A DNA stretch of 35,974 nt from Pseudanabaena sp. FACHB-1998 (GTDB lineage: Bacteria; Cyanobacteriota; Cyanobacteriia; Pseudanabaenales; Pseudanabaenaceae), in NCBI RefSeq assembly GCF_014696355.1, contig NZ_JACJQA010000044.1, positions 1 through 35,974 of the forward strand, in the 5' to 3' direction. The translations under genes were made by a program, and so were the position numbers. Of this stretch, positions 18,601-25,622 are shown piece by piece (the first letter of the stretch is position 1; every line of letters begins with the position of its first letter). The notes under the pieces are model-generated. The model ran no database searches. It was not told the DNA's origin and was given only the letters and a program-made list of their open reading frames with translations.

Positions 18601-18907
18601 TGAGTTTAATGATGACATTAATCCAATTAACCCAGTTCAAAATCATGGCGCTGGCATGAATTTGTTCGCATCTATGTTAGGTCAAAATGATAGCGTTAGT
18701 TCTTTGTTCAAGTTAAATAGAATGGGACAAAGACCTTGGATGCTTGATCAGTTTGATGAGTTTGGAATTAGAGGAAATCCACTTGGAGGAAAATATGAAG
18801 GACGTATAGGAGCAAAATGGGTAAATGGTCGTTGGGTCTCACAGTATCTTCTTTACCGTCCTGCAAACGCACAATTTTTTGACCCAAATATTAAATTATG
18901 GGCTTAA
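15692..18907 (+). CDS. Large multidomain secreted-type protein with C-terminal lipase-like hydrolase
   Basis: This is 1071 residues. Residues 60-185 match the N-terminal module of many cyanobacterial exported calcium-binding proteins (VLVEETFHWLDDRV...GDEGELGRNLL, then an SEDDSGIIVLNGQ ending). It is followed by two pre-peptidase C-terminal (PPC) beta domains (about 190-310 and 315-412), a DUF4214 helical domain (421-520, with NRDPDSGGQQGW and NADAGGLQGY), a PA14-like domain (522-648) and a third PPC domain (650-775). The C-terminal alpha/beta hydrolase (about 810-1071) has GHSLGAY (Ser900), FDPAKA (Asp924) and QNHGAG (His985). The 24-residue Ser-Asp spacing equals that of pancreatic-type lipases. 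There is no Sec signal peptide and no RTX nonapeptide repeats, so the export route is unclear. The substrate is unknown. Confidence 0.85.
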   Translation: MLENQNAGYAFGMSGGVDTSTFGTNPLPDVFGIVKAKLQQAASNPDLFSQVFGDKANTSELQSVIKQWAIGDFSQLPSVQVISADITKGAFGLYAHDTQTVYLSDILFQSNAAPTNSLFGAVGVLVEETFHWLDDRVGTDTQGDEGELGRNLLFNSNLSSAELTRIKSEDDSGIIVLNGQSLAIEKNDTLATADNLGILNSVCIGRSGWVGTYREWWGNNWVPNDYYRFQLTNPAMLDLRLMNLENDVDLYLLNSNGNIIQSSTNGGRSEDSIARQLGVGTYYIQVKQYTQNSGNSRYDLAINSILDYAGNDRSSARNIGTLITSDTSYIDSVGNVDKDDYYGFYLNGTRDLRLSLTGLSADADVQVLNSAGTVISESKRSGNSSESINLDNLGAGTYYARVYRYSGDTNYTLRLRAENRFDQYMANVRQIYLDVLNRDPDSGGQQGWANAMLSGWTYAQVRSGIANSQESRNNVNAAYLNVLLRNADAGGLQGYVNALANNSTLRQVYESIATSNEARSNFWTAQYYNNTDRNGSVVFAQSFGRTNTGFDRNWGYSSPSGWVSSDNFSARIFGQVSFAAGLQEIRVGADDGVRVRVNGQTIIDRLVDQAFTTNTAVFNAGNGGNFNVEIEYYERGGAAALSFSTIPVIPPDSAGNSASTARNLGTLFDNGQGRYSFTANDFIGSVDPNDFYRFSLSNRNTFNLTLNNLSADADLQLIWDRNGNGAIDSYDETFSSTSGGTSQDSISRILESGSYFVRVFQGLASVNTSYALNFLADLNWGTISGINGFGQTLTHQIGLQRVNGASTAVSSSTKTWVVIHGMDGNPNGGDINLLARAIDGYEDGDQVFALDWSSAAKSNQAIIPLPGIGASWIEVASKWAADKLTAWGISGLKINLAGHSLGAYASAEIAKRISGGVNFLIAFDPAKALPGGYASESINFSANSQWSWAFYTSSFGNSGRVTTADDSFTIEFNDDINPINPVQNHGAGMNLFASMLGQNDSVSSLFKLNRMGQRPWMLDQFDEFGIRGNPLGGKYEGRIGAKWVNGRWVSQYLLYRPANAQFFDPNIKLWA

Positions 18908-18920
18908 CTGCTGTTAGTTC

Positions 18921-18986
18921 GGTGGGGTGCTTTCATGAAATATAACGCAATCAAATCTTTTTCATATTTGTGCGTTACACTCCGCT
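18921..18986 (+). repeat. Imperfect inverted repeat downstream of the lipase-like gene
   Basis: TAACGCA (about 18943) and TGCGTTA (about 18971), with flanking GGGGTG and CACTCC, form an interrupted palindrome of the kind dispersed in many cyanobacterial genomes. The centre is AT-rich. Termination is possible but not demonstrable. Confidence 0.4.
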
Positions 18987-19040
18987 AACACACACTACTG
19001 AACAAAAAATAACTGTTTGATTCGAGATTAGATGGTACTA

Positions 19041-19076
19041 GCCCTTCGAGTTTAAAACTTGAGGGGTGTTTTTTTG
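19041..19076 (+). terminator. Rho-independent terminator downstream of the lipase-like gene
   Basis: GCCCTTCGAGTTT pairs with AAACTTGAGGGG around a short A-rich loop, followed by a run of T residues. This is the most classical intrinsic terminator in the window. It would insulate the toxin-antitoxin promoter that starts in the T run. Confidence 0.75.
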
Positions 19077-19100
19077 ACTTGATAAATATCGCACTATAAT
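19074..19100 (+). promoter_or_regulatory. Candidate sigma-70 promoter for the toxin-antitoxin pair
   Basis: TTGACT (19074-19079) and a perfect TATAAT (19095-19100) are separated by 15 bases, slightly short. The start codon of the antitoxin lies 26 bases beyond the -10 box, so the leader would be very short. Confidence 0.45.
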
Positions 19101-19126
19101 CTAACTAACATTTCTCCTGTATTTCT

Positions 19127-19498
19127 ATGACATTAACAGAGATCTTGCCATCACTACAAAAGCTATCCCACTTTGAAAAAGTTAAAGCCATCCAGTTTTT
19201 AGCCACAGAACTAACTAAAGACGAACAAACCTCAGCTATTCTTGAAGATGGAAAAACCTATGAAATTTGGTCGCCATACAACGCTTTCTCCGCAGAAAAA
19301 GTTTTGACTGATATGTTGCATCAGCCGATTCTCATTAAAGAAACGACAGGTAACGCAATTTTAATTTCTGAACAAGAATGGAACGAAATTCAAGAAACCC
19401 TCTATATTCAGTCTATTGCTGGGCTTACCGAGTCAATTCATCAGGAGGCAGCTACTCCTATTGAAGAATGTATTGATGTTGAGAATATCGAATGGTGA
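19127..19498 (+). CDS. Antitoxin-like protein with Phd/YefM C-terminal half and atypical N-terminus
   Basis: This 123-residue protein has a C-terminal part (about residues 66-105: NAILISEQEWNEIQETLYI, then AGLTESI) that matches the Phd/YefM antitoxin segment which wraps a YoeB toxin. The N-terminal part (MTLTEILPSLQKLSHFEKV...YEIWSPYNAFSAEKVL) is not the YefM DNA-binding fold. It resembles a small cyanobacterial module I have seen on other short proteins of unknown function. Operon autoregulation through the usual YefM domain is therefore doubtful. It overlaps the toxin gene, which fixes its role as the partner. Confidence 0.75.
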   Translation: MTLTEILPSLQKLSHFEKVKAIQFLATELTKDEQTSAILEDGKTYEIWSPYNAFSAEKVLTDMLHQPILIKETTGNAILISEQEWNEIQETLYIQSIAGLTESIHQEAATPIEECIDVENIEW

Positions 19499-19752
19499 TG
19501 TGGAAAGTAATTCTGACAAAACAAGCCAATAAAGATGCTAAAAAATTGACCGCCGCAGGATTAAAAGCTCAAACGGAAACATTACTAGCAATTTTAGCCG
19601 AAAATCCTTATCAGTCACCTTATGAGAAATTAAAAGGTGACTTATCTGGCTATTATTCCCGAAGAATCAACATTCAGCACCGCTTAATCTATCAAATTAT
19701 CCCAGATGAAAGAATAGTTAAAGTTTTACGGATGTGGAGTCATTATGAATAG
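19492..19752 (+). CDS. Txe/YoeB-family mRNA interferase toxin
   Basis: YoeB-type toxins bind the ribosome and cut mRNA at the A site. This 84-86 residue RelE-fold protein has the family order WKVILTKQANKDAKKL, YEKLKGDLSGYYSRRI, HRLIYQI and the C-terminal RMWSHYE. Candidate catalytic residues are the Glu of YEKL, the Arg of HRLIY and the His-Tyr of the C-terminus. It can start at ATG 19492 (7-base overlap with the antitoxin) or at ATG 19498 (TGATG overlap of one base), both implying translational coupling. The product looks intact. Confidence 0.92.
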   Translation: MVMWKVILTKQANKDAKKLTAAGLKAQTETLLAILAENPYQSPYEKLKGDLSGYYSRRINIQHRLIYQIIPDERIVKVLRMWSHYE

Positions 19753-19800
19753 AGTTGTTCAACTAGATTCAATTCATGTTTTGCGCGATCACTGATTTGT

Positions 19801-19900
19801 GTGGTTGAAGGAGCAATCGTTGGTTTGTAGGAATGAGGGGCGATCGTTGTTTTTTGTGGTTGAAGTGGCGATCGCTGTTTGATGGAGGTGAGGGCGAGAG
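19801..19900 (+). repeat. Degenerate tandem repeat, unit about 27 bases, built around GCGATCG
   Basis: Units begin near 19801, 19827, 19856 and 19881, each reading roughly GTGGTTGAAG-GGCGATCG-TTGTTT. They form a short array downstream of the toxin gene. The second and third units carry CGATCG/HIP1 cores; the first has one substitution. No coding function is evident. Confidence 0.55.
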
Positions 19901-19992
19901 AAAAAAAATGCAAATACGTCGATCGCAATTTAGATGACCATTACCCAAAGCACTGTTGATCAAACAGAAATAAATTTTCAGAAAAGTCTGTA

Positions 19993-19998
19993 TATAAT
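19993..19998 (+). promoter_or_regulatory. Candidate -10 box for the following gene
   Basis: TATAAT lies 34 bases upstream of the ATG at 20032, with AAGGA at about 10 bases before the ATG as ribosome site. No good -35 hexamer is visible at the normal spacing. Confidence 0.35.
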
Positions 19999-20031
19999 CT
20001 CTATCAAAACGTTAGTTTAAGGAATTACTTC

Positions 20032-20853
20032 ATGGCAAATAATGATATTGAGCGATCGCTACTAAGCAATCTCACAGCCTATGTAAAGAAATTTGAGACC
20101 CAGAATTCTCCTGAAGAACTCCTTGCGATCGCTAGTTCGATTTTGACATTTCAGCAGAAGCAAGGAATTATAGAGATCGCTAGCACTGAAGCCGAAGAAT
20201 TAGTTCAACAGGTTGTCAATGGCTTTAATGCAAAGGCTGTTGCGGATTCTATCATTGACTCAACTACTGATACATTGATTCAGAATGTCAATCATTGGAA
20301 GTCAACTCTCGAAAGTCAAGTAATTCAAGTCTTAAGGGCCTATGTCCAGAAATTACCATCGGTGGAAATTGCTAACTTGCCCGATATGGTTTCATCCATT
20401 CTTCCGTTAGTAGAAGGTATGCAGATTCCTAAACTAGCATTTGACTCTTTAGTGCGACAGGTAGAATCAAAATTTAATGCTCAAGCTGCGATCGCCCAAA
20501 TAATCGATCCTCAGGTAATGGCGATCGCTGACAAATTGATCGACTCACTAAAATTTAGCGATCTAGAAGATTTAGTAAAGACTTCTCTATTAGGCGATCA
20601 GCAATTATTCAACCATACGGTTGAGAATATCACCGAGTCTCTGGTGAATGTTCAGATTTCCAAAATTCTTGGCAGTAATGTCCTGCAAGTAAATATTGAT
20701 GCCGATGCTCAACAACTAATGGTGAAGCAAGTAACTCTCAAGCTCAATATCATGCAATCGTCTTCCCCTGCTCCTTCAAAAAGTGCTGAAGAAATTTCTA
20801 CGCAAATGGATTCAGAAATCGAAAGATTTAAAGCATCAAGAAAACTTGAGTAA
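20032..20853 (+). CDS. Helical protein of unknown function
   Basis: I do not recognise this 273-residue protein. It is predicted to be almost wholly alpha-helical, with no signal peptide or membrane segment. Two segments resemble each other: VVNGFNAKAVADSIIDSTTD (about residue 63) and VESKFNAQAAIAQIIDPQVM (about 145), suggesting an internal duplication of about 80 residues. The C-terminal 30 residues are polar and likely disordered. Base composition matches its neighbours and HIP1 octamers occur within it, so it looks native. It stands alone between the toxin-antitoxin pair and the tRNA gene. A perfect hairpin overlaps its stop codon. Confidence 0.8.
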   Translation: MANNDIERSLLSNLTAYVKKFETQNSPEELLAIASSILTFQQKQGIIEIASTEAEELVQQVVNGFNAKAVADSIIDSTTDTLIQNVNHWKSTLESQVIQVLRAYVQKLPSVEIANLPDMVSSILPLVEGMQIPKLAFDSLVRQVESKFNAQAAIAQIIDPQVMAIADKLIDSLKFSDLEDLVKTSLLGDQQLFNHTVENITESLVNVQISKILGSNVLQVNIDADAQQLMVKQVTLKLNIMQSSSPAPSKSAEEISTQMDSEIERFKASRKLE

Positions 20854-20900
20854 AACCAAATTAAGAAATAGCATAGCTATTTCTTAATTTGGTTTTACTC
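20848..20900 (+). terminator. Perfect 25-bp hairpin spanning the stop codon of the 20032 gene
   Basis: The 25-base arm starts at the last sense codon (GAG) and includes the TAA stop. It pairs without mismatch with 20876-20900 across an ATA loop (apex GC-ATA-GC). The T-rich right arm could support termination. Confidence 0.8.
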
Positions 20901-21005
20901 AAAGCTAGGGAATTTATTGGGTTTTGGGTAGATGTGGCGGGAAGCTCTGCATCACTAATGCTTGGGTGGAAAGAGAGTAGGCAAGTTTTGCTCAGGACAA
21001 AAATC

Positions 21006-21038
21006 AAAAAAGGATAGGCTTTGAGCCTATCCTTTTTT
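21006..21038 (-). terminator. Intrinsic terminator after tRNA-Ser
   Basis: AAAAAAGGATAGGCT pairs perfectly with AGCCTATCCTTTTTT across TTG. The T/A tracts at both ends make it functional in either direction. It lies 15 bases beyond the 3' end of the tRNA gene. Confidence 0.8.
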
Positions 21039-21052
21039 TGGTAATTTTTTAA

Positions 21053-21139
21053 CGGAGAGAGAGGGATTCGAACCCTCGTTAAAGTTTCCCCTAAACAGCA
21101 TTTCCAGTGCTGCGCCTTCAACCACTCGGCCATCTCTCC
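21053..21139 (-). tRNA. tRNA-Ser (anticodon GGA)
   Basis: Reading the minus strand from 21139, GGAGAGA pairs with TCTCTCC as the acceptor stem and the discriminator base is G. The anticodon loop CTGGAAA gives anticodon GGA. The molecule has a long variable arm (between about 21079 and 21097) and a T arm with GGTTCGAATCC, as expected for a class II serine tRNA of 87 bases. CCA is not encoded. It reads UCC/UCU codons. Confidence 0.97.
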
Positions 21140-21219
21140 TCGCTTAACCCTAACTAAAACTTTGTTCAAGTTGCTCGTTTTGTTTCGCGGAATCTAATCA
21201 TACCAAAGCTTGGTACATA

Positions 21220-21272
21220 TGCAAGCGTTAAAACTATAAAAAAATTTATTTTTTATAGTTTTAACGCTTGCA
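21220..21272 (+). repeat. AT-rich inverted repeat upstream of tRNA-Ser
   Basis: TGCAAGCGTTAAAACTAT and its complement flank an A/T-only centre, giving a near-continuous palindrome of 53 bases. It is preceded by a smaller one (TACCAA-AGC-TTGGTA, 21201-21215). They lie between the tRNA and the fcl terminator region. Confidence 0.7.
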
Positions 21273-21303
21273 CAGAAAGGGCGGCACTTTGGGATGCTCC
21301 TTC

Positions 21304-21391
21304 TAAGTAGCGAGGCATAATTAATTACAAACCAAAACCCGTAAAGTTGCGCCCCTACAGAGGCGAAACTTTACGGGTTTTGGTAATTTAT
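21304..21391 (+). repeat. MITE-like palindromic element, copy of the one at 10157
   Basis: It begins TAAGTAGCGAGGCATAATTA, one base off the 13-bp terminal repeat, and shares the ACCAAAACCCGTAAAGTTGC arm with 10157-10240. The right arm ends near 21386; the right terminal repeat is degenerate. It sits just downstream of fcl (whose stop is at 21422) and may terminate that transcript. Confidence 0.75.
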
Positions 21392-21421
21392 TTTGCTCAA
21401 GCACCCATGATGATGAAATAT

Positions 21422-22402
21422 TTAGGCTGCGTGTTGACGATACCAAGCGATCGTTTGATTTAAGCCATCACGGAAACTCACTTTGGCTGTAAATCCAAAG
21501 GCTTGTTTAGCTTTTTCGACATCTAGACAACGGCGCGGTTGTCCATTGGGCTTATCAGCTTCCCACAGGATTTCGCCTTCATAACCCATCAAATCGCAGA
21601 TTAAATGAATTAGGTCTTTGATCGAAATTTCGGAGCCAGTGCCAATATTGATCGGTTCCGAATCATTGTATTTGGCTGATGCCATGACAATGCCCCTTGC
21701 CGCATCTTCTGAATAGACAAACTCTCTAGTCGGTGTCCCGTCACCCCACACAGAAATAGTGCGATCGCCCCGTAGTTGAGCTTCGTGAACTTTGCGAATC
21801 AGCGCAGGAATGACATGGGAGCTACGCGGATCGAAATTGTCTTCTGGTCCATATAAATTTACAGGCAAAAGATAAACGCCATTAAATCCGTATTGCTGAC
21901 GGTAGGACTGCAACTGCACCAGTAAAGCTTTTTTCGCCACACCATAGGGAGCGTTAGTAACTTCAGGGTAGCCATTCCAAATATCTTCCTCTTTAAATGG
22001 CACAGGCGTAAAGTTAGGGTAAGCGCAAATTGTGCCAACACAAACAAATTTCTTGACCCCAGCTTGATAGGCGGCATGAATTAACTGTACGCCCATCATC
22101 AAATTGTCGTAAAACAACTCAGCAGGTTTTTCGCGATTTAGCCCAATGCCACCTACATGGGCGGCGAGGTGAATAATTAAATCCTGTCCCTGTACGACTT
22201 GCTCACAATTGCTAAGCGATCGCAAATCATGGTCTTTAGAGCGGGGTACGGTAATCAAATCGGGATTAGCGCCTGCGGCAACTAATTGAGCAATTACCTG
22301 CTTACCCAAAAAGCCAGCACCACCAGTTACTAAAATTTTTTGATTTTTAAATTGCTCTTGGGTTTGTAAGATCGCTTGTGTTGAGGTCTGGCTATTTAGC
22401 AT
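21422..22402 (-). CDS. fcl: GDP-L-fucose synthase
   Basis: This 326-residue epimerase/reductase converts GDP-4-keto-6-deoxy-mannose to GDP-L-fucose, a donor for surface polysaccharide. It has the SDR Rossmann motif LVTGGAGFLG (residues 25-33), NLMMGVQLIHAAYQAG, the catalytic Tyr-x3-Lys in NAPYGVAKKALL, and the substrate region LYGPEDNFDPRSSHVIPAL. Length is normal. It follows gmd on the same strand after 69 bases that contain a small hairpin, consistent with one pathway and probably one transcript. Confidence 0.93.
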   Translation of the reverse strand: MLNSQTSTQAILQTQEQFKNQKILVTGGAGFLGKQVIAQLVAAGANPDLITVPRSKDHDLRSLSNCEQVVQGQDLIIHLAAHVGGIGLNREKPAELFYDNLMMGVQLIHAAYQAGVKKFVCVGTICAYPNFTPVPFKEEDIWNGYPEVTNAPYGVAKKALLVQLQSYRQQYGFNGVYLLPVNLYGPEDNFDPRSSHVIPALIRKVHEAQLRGDRTISVWGDGTPTREFVYSEDAARGIVMASAKYNDSEPINIGTGSEISIKDLIHLICDLMGYEGEILWEADKPNGQPRRCLDVEKAKQAFGFTAKVSFRDGLNQTIAWYRQHAA

Positions 22403-22430
22403 AGAAATTTTTTACGTGAGTTTAAACCCA

Positions 22431-22485
22431 GTTCAAAACCTGCTAAGCAGATTTTGAACTACCAATTTGAATTACCAATTTGAAG
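22431..22485 (-). repeat. Hairpin plus 13-bp tandem duplication between gmd and fcl
   Basis: GTTCAAAACCTGC pairs with GCAGATTTTGAAC (one mismatch) across TAA, apex GC-TAA-GC, at 22431-22459. TACCAATTTGAAT (22460-22472) and TACCAATTTGAAG (22473-22485) are a tandem copy that includes the gmd stop codon region. Confidence 0.65.
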
Positions 22486-23542
22486 CTTGATGAGCGCTTC
22501 TTAAGGTAGCAATGTCCTGAGATTCGGTTCCTCGGGGATTAGGTAGCCCCAAGGCATGAAGATCTGCGTCAACCATGAGTTCCACCAAACCTTTAAAGGT
22601 AACTTTAGGTTCCCAGCCAAGTTTTTGCTTAGCCTTAGTGCAGTCGCCTAATAGTAAATCTACCTCCGCAGGACGGAAATAGCGGGGATCGATCTCTACA
22701 TAATCTTCCCACTTAAGATTTACATAGGCAAAAGCTTCTTCAAGAAATTCTCGTACCGAGTGAGTTTCTCCTGTGGAAATTACATAGTCGTCTGGTTCAG
22801 ACTGTTGCAACATTAGCCACATCGCCTCGACGTAATCCTTGGCATAGCCCCAGTCACGCTTGGAGTCAAGATTACCTAGATACAACTTTTTCTGCTGTCC
22901 AGCCACAATGCGAGCGATCGCTCGCGTAATCTTTCTAGTTACAAAGGTTTCACCACGACGAGGGGACTCATGGTTAAACAAAATGCCATTGCAAGCAAAT
23001 AAGCCGTAGGATTCGCGATAGTTGATCGTTTGCCAGTGAGCGTAGACTTTAGCGCAGGCATAAGGACTGCGTGGATAAAAAGGTGTGGATTCACTTTGAG
23101 GCACAGCTTGGACAAGTCCATACATTTCTGAAGAACCTGCCTGATAAAAACGAATATCGCCTCCATTCCTCTGCTGATAATCGCGCAGGGCTTCTAATAG
23201 ACGTAAAGTACCCATGCCCACAGCATCCACTGTATATTCGGGTGAGTCAAAGCTAACTCTTACATGGGACTGAGCGCCGAGATTAAATACTTCATGAGGC
23301 TGAACTGCTTCTAAAATGCGTCCTAGGGTTGTCCCGTCGGTAAGATCGCCGTAGTGGAGAAACAATTTTGTTTCTGGTAAATGGGGATCTTGATACATAT
23401 GATCGAGGCGATCAGTATTAATCGTTGATGTGCGGCGAATAATTCCATGCACTTCATATCCTTTTGAGAGTAGAAGCTCCGATAGATACGATCCATCCTG
23501 ACCCGTAATGCCTGTGATTAAGGCGCGTTTAGATTTACTCAT
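22472..23542 (-). CDS. gmd: GDP-mannose 4,6-dehydratase
   Basis: This 356-residue SDR enzyme performs the first step of GDP-L-fucose synthesis, dehydrating GDP-mannose to the 4-keto-6-deoxy sugar. It shows [18 protein letters not shown] (NADP site, residues 7-24), the [13 protein letters not shown] loop, SSEMYG, the catalytic Tyr-x3-Lys in [12 protein letters not shown], and [16 protein letters not shown]. Length and motifs are standard. With fcl downstream it gives a complete GDP-mannose to GDP-fucose pathway. It lies downstream of the REC-GGDEF-EAL gene on the same strand, with two hairpins in the 267-base gap. Confidence 0.96.
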   Translation of the reverse strand: MSKSKRALITGITGQDGSYLSELLLSKGYEVHGIIRRTSTINTDRLDHMYQDPHLPETKLFLHYGDLTDGTTLGRILEAVQPHEVFNLGAQSHVRVSFDSPEYTVDAVGMGTLRLLEALRDYQQRNGGDIRFYQAGSSEMYGLVQAVPQSESTPFYPRSPYACAKVYAHWQTINYRESYGLFACNGILFNHESPRRGETFVTRKITRAIARIVAGQQKKLYLGNLDSKRDWGYAKDYVEAMWLMLQQSEPDDYVISTGETHSVREFLEEAFAYVNLKWEDYVEIDPRYFRPAEVDLLLGDCTKAKQKLGWEPKVTFKGLVELMVDADLHALGLPNPRGTESQDIATLRSAHQASNW

Positions 23543-23649
23543 GAAGTATGGTGTAAAGACTCAACAAAAGTTTACTCGTTAGCATACCCAATAAACTCTA
23601 AAACTTATAAAGATTGATTGTATAGCTGTTGCCATTTTTGTTAGGACAC

Positions 23650-23703
23650 AAAACCAGAAGACGAGTTGCGGCGCGAAGCGCCGCAACTCGCTTCTTGGGT
23701 TTT
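23650..23703 (-). repeat. GC-rich hairpin upstream of gmd
   Basis: CGAGTTGCGGCGC (23662-23674) pairs perfectly with 23678-23690 across GAA (apex GC-GAA-GC). The flanks AAAACC..GAAG and CTTC..GGTTTT extend the stem imperfectly to about 23650-23703. Confidence 0.7.
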
Positions 23704-23759
23704 GATTTGCCCTAATGCAAGTGACCATAGCTATAATCATAGCCATAAGGTTTAACTCT

Positions 23760-23816
23760 GTTATGAAGCCAAGCTGAAAGTGCCGCGAAGCGGCACTTTC
23801 AGCTTGGCTTCATAAC
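23760..23816 (-). terminator. Perfect 27-bp hairpin overlapping the stop codon of the REC-GGDEF-EAL gene
   Basis: The 27-base arm 23790-23816 includes the TGA stop of the gene ending at 23810. It pairs without mismatch with 23760-23786 across GAA (apex GC-GAA-GC). It probably limits read-through from the regulator gene into gmd. Confidence 0.8.
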
Positions 23817-25549
23817 GATGTAGGTTTTGCTAAGGATTTACCTGCAATCAACATTTTCTCAAATTCGTTTGAGGGGAGAGGCGGACTAAAGAAATAACCT
23901 TGCATTTGATCGCAGCCATGTTCTTTTAAAAACTGAACTTGTTCCTCTGTCTCTACACCTTCGGCAACAACTTGTAGCGATAGACTATGGGCAAGATCAA
24001 TAATTGCTAAGGAAATAGTTGCATCATGGCGATCGGTGGTGATGTCCTGAATAAAGCAGCGATCGATTTTGAGGGCATTGACAGGGAAATGCTTGAGATA
24101 ACTTAAAGATGAATATCCTGTACCAAAATCATCGATCGCCACCTTAACCCCCATAGATTGCAACTGTGATAACACCTTAATTGTAAATTCGGCATTTTGC
24201 ATGATGATGCTTTCCGTGAGTTCAATCTCTAAATCACTTGGTTCTATGCCCGTTTCTATCAAAATATTGCTAATAATCTCTATCAAGTTATTTTCAGGTC
24301 GAAAATGTTGTCCTGATAAATTAACTGCCACAAATCCGTAGTTTATTCCTAATTCTTTCCACGATCGCATCTGCTCGCAAACTGATGACAACATTAGTTC
24401 ACTAAGGCGTAAAATTAAGCCCGTCTGTTCAGCTACAGGAATAAATTTGCTAGGCATAATGATTCCTAACTCAGGATGCTGCCATCTTGCTAAAGCTTCG
24501 GCTCCGATAATTTGCCCTGTTTGAAGATTTACTAAAGGCTGATAAAAAACTCGAAATTCTTGGCGATCGATCGCACGGTGTAAGCTATTAGCCAAAGCCA
24601 TATACTCCGACGACTGCACATTGAGATCAGAGCTAAATAACTTATAGCTATTTCTACCATTAGCTTTTGCATAGTACATTGCTAATTCTGCATTTTTGAT
24701 TAATCCATCTGCCTCCGCATGATCGTCGGGGAAAATTGTGATGCCGATACTGCTAGTAATAAATACTTCATGTCCATACAGGTTATAGGGACGGCTGAGG
24801 AGATCTAAGATCTTTTGAGTTGCTTGCTTAACACTTTGGGAATCTTTAATATCAGAAATAATCATCGCAAATTCATCTCCTTGAATTCGCGCCACCATGT
24901 CGCACGGCGCAGCGTAACGTCTAAGCCGTTCAGCGATCGCTTTAAATAATTGATCGCCAATATCAGTACCAAGAGTATTGTTAATGATATTGAAATTATC
25001 CATATCTAAAAAGAGTAGAGCTAAGGATTTGTTATTAATTTTGGCGTGAAGTACGGCTTGCGTCAGGGAGTCATGAAATAAGATGCGATTTGGTAACTGC
25101 GTCAGTCCGTCATGGTGAGATAGATATTCAAACCTAGCGCCCACAGCTTTGATTTCGTCATAGTAATGTTCTTTTACCGAATTATATTTTTGTAATCGCG
25201 ATGAAATTGCTCCTAACAATTCTGCGGAAGTAAAGGGCTTAGTCAGATAGTCGTCTGCCCCCAATTGCATCGCCTGCCGCATATCGGCTTTTTCGGTCAT
25301 CGCAGTTAGAAATATAAACGGAATCATCGAAGTCTTAGGCTCTTGCCGCAAAGTCACTAGAGTCCCGTAGCCGTCTAATTCGGGCATTGCAATGTCACAG
25401 ATGATCAAATCGGGTACAAATGTTTTGGCAATCTGTACGCCAACAACTCCATTTTCCGCACCTAGTACATCAAACCCTTCGTAAGAGAGGGTTTCCATTA
25501 TTTCCTCTCGTAAAGCTTCTACATCTTCGATGACTAGAATCGTTGTCAT
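23810..25549 (-). CDS. Response regulator with REC, GGDEF (degenerate) and EAL domains
   Basis: This 579-residue protein has a REC domain (1-122), with phospho-acceptor Asp52 in ICDIAMPE and Lys104 in YLTKPF. A GGDEF domain (about 145-310) follows, in which the active-site motif reads RIQGDEF, so the first Gly is Gln223 and diguanylate cyclase activity is probably weak or lost. The EAL domain (about 325-575) looks competent: GAEALARW (Glu351), IELTESI, DDFGTGYSSLSYL and VAEGVETEEQ. The likely net activity is c-di-GMP hydrolysis, controlled by phosphorylation. The neighbouring upstream gene on the same strand is the LOV/cyanobacteriochrome kinase, its probable partner. Confidence 0.92.
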   Translation of the reverse strand: MTTILVIEDVEALREEIMETLSYEGFDVLGAENGVVGVQIAKTFVPDLIICDIAMPELDGYGTLVTLRQEPKTSMIPFIFLTAMTEKADMRQAMQLGADDYLTKPFTSAELLGAISSRLQKYNSVKEHYYDEIKAVGARFEYLSHHDGLTQLPNRILFHDSLTQAVLHAKINNKSLALLFLDMDNFNIINNTLGTDIGDQLFKAIAERLRRYAAPCDMVARIQGDEFAMIISDIKDSQSVKQATQKILDLLSRPYNLYGHEVFITSSIGITIFPDDHAEADGLIKNAELAMYYAKANGRNSYKLFSSDLNVQSSEYMALANSLHRAIDRQEFRVFYQPLVNLQTGQIIGAEALARWQHPELGIIMPSKFIPVAEQTGLILRLSELMLSSVCEQMRSWKELGINYGFVAVNLSGQHFRPENNLIEIISNILIETGIEPSDLEIELTESIIMQNAEFTIKVLSQLQSMGVKVAIDDFGTGYSSLSYLKHFPVNALKIDRCFIQDITTDRHDATISLAIIDLAHSLSLQVVAEGVETEEQVQFLKEHGCDQMQGYFFSPPLPSNEFEKMLIAGKSLAKPTSL

Positions 25550-25622
25550 AATTACAATTAGACCTATGGACTAAAAATTTCCTAATATATTTACAATGCT
25601 TTGTGCTGCCATAAAAACGATT

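Noticed and set aside
20861-21169. Minus-strand open frame of 102 codons
   Set aside because: It spans the tRNA-Ser gene and its terminator, so it is not a protein gene.
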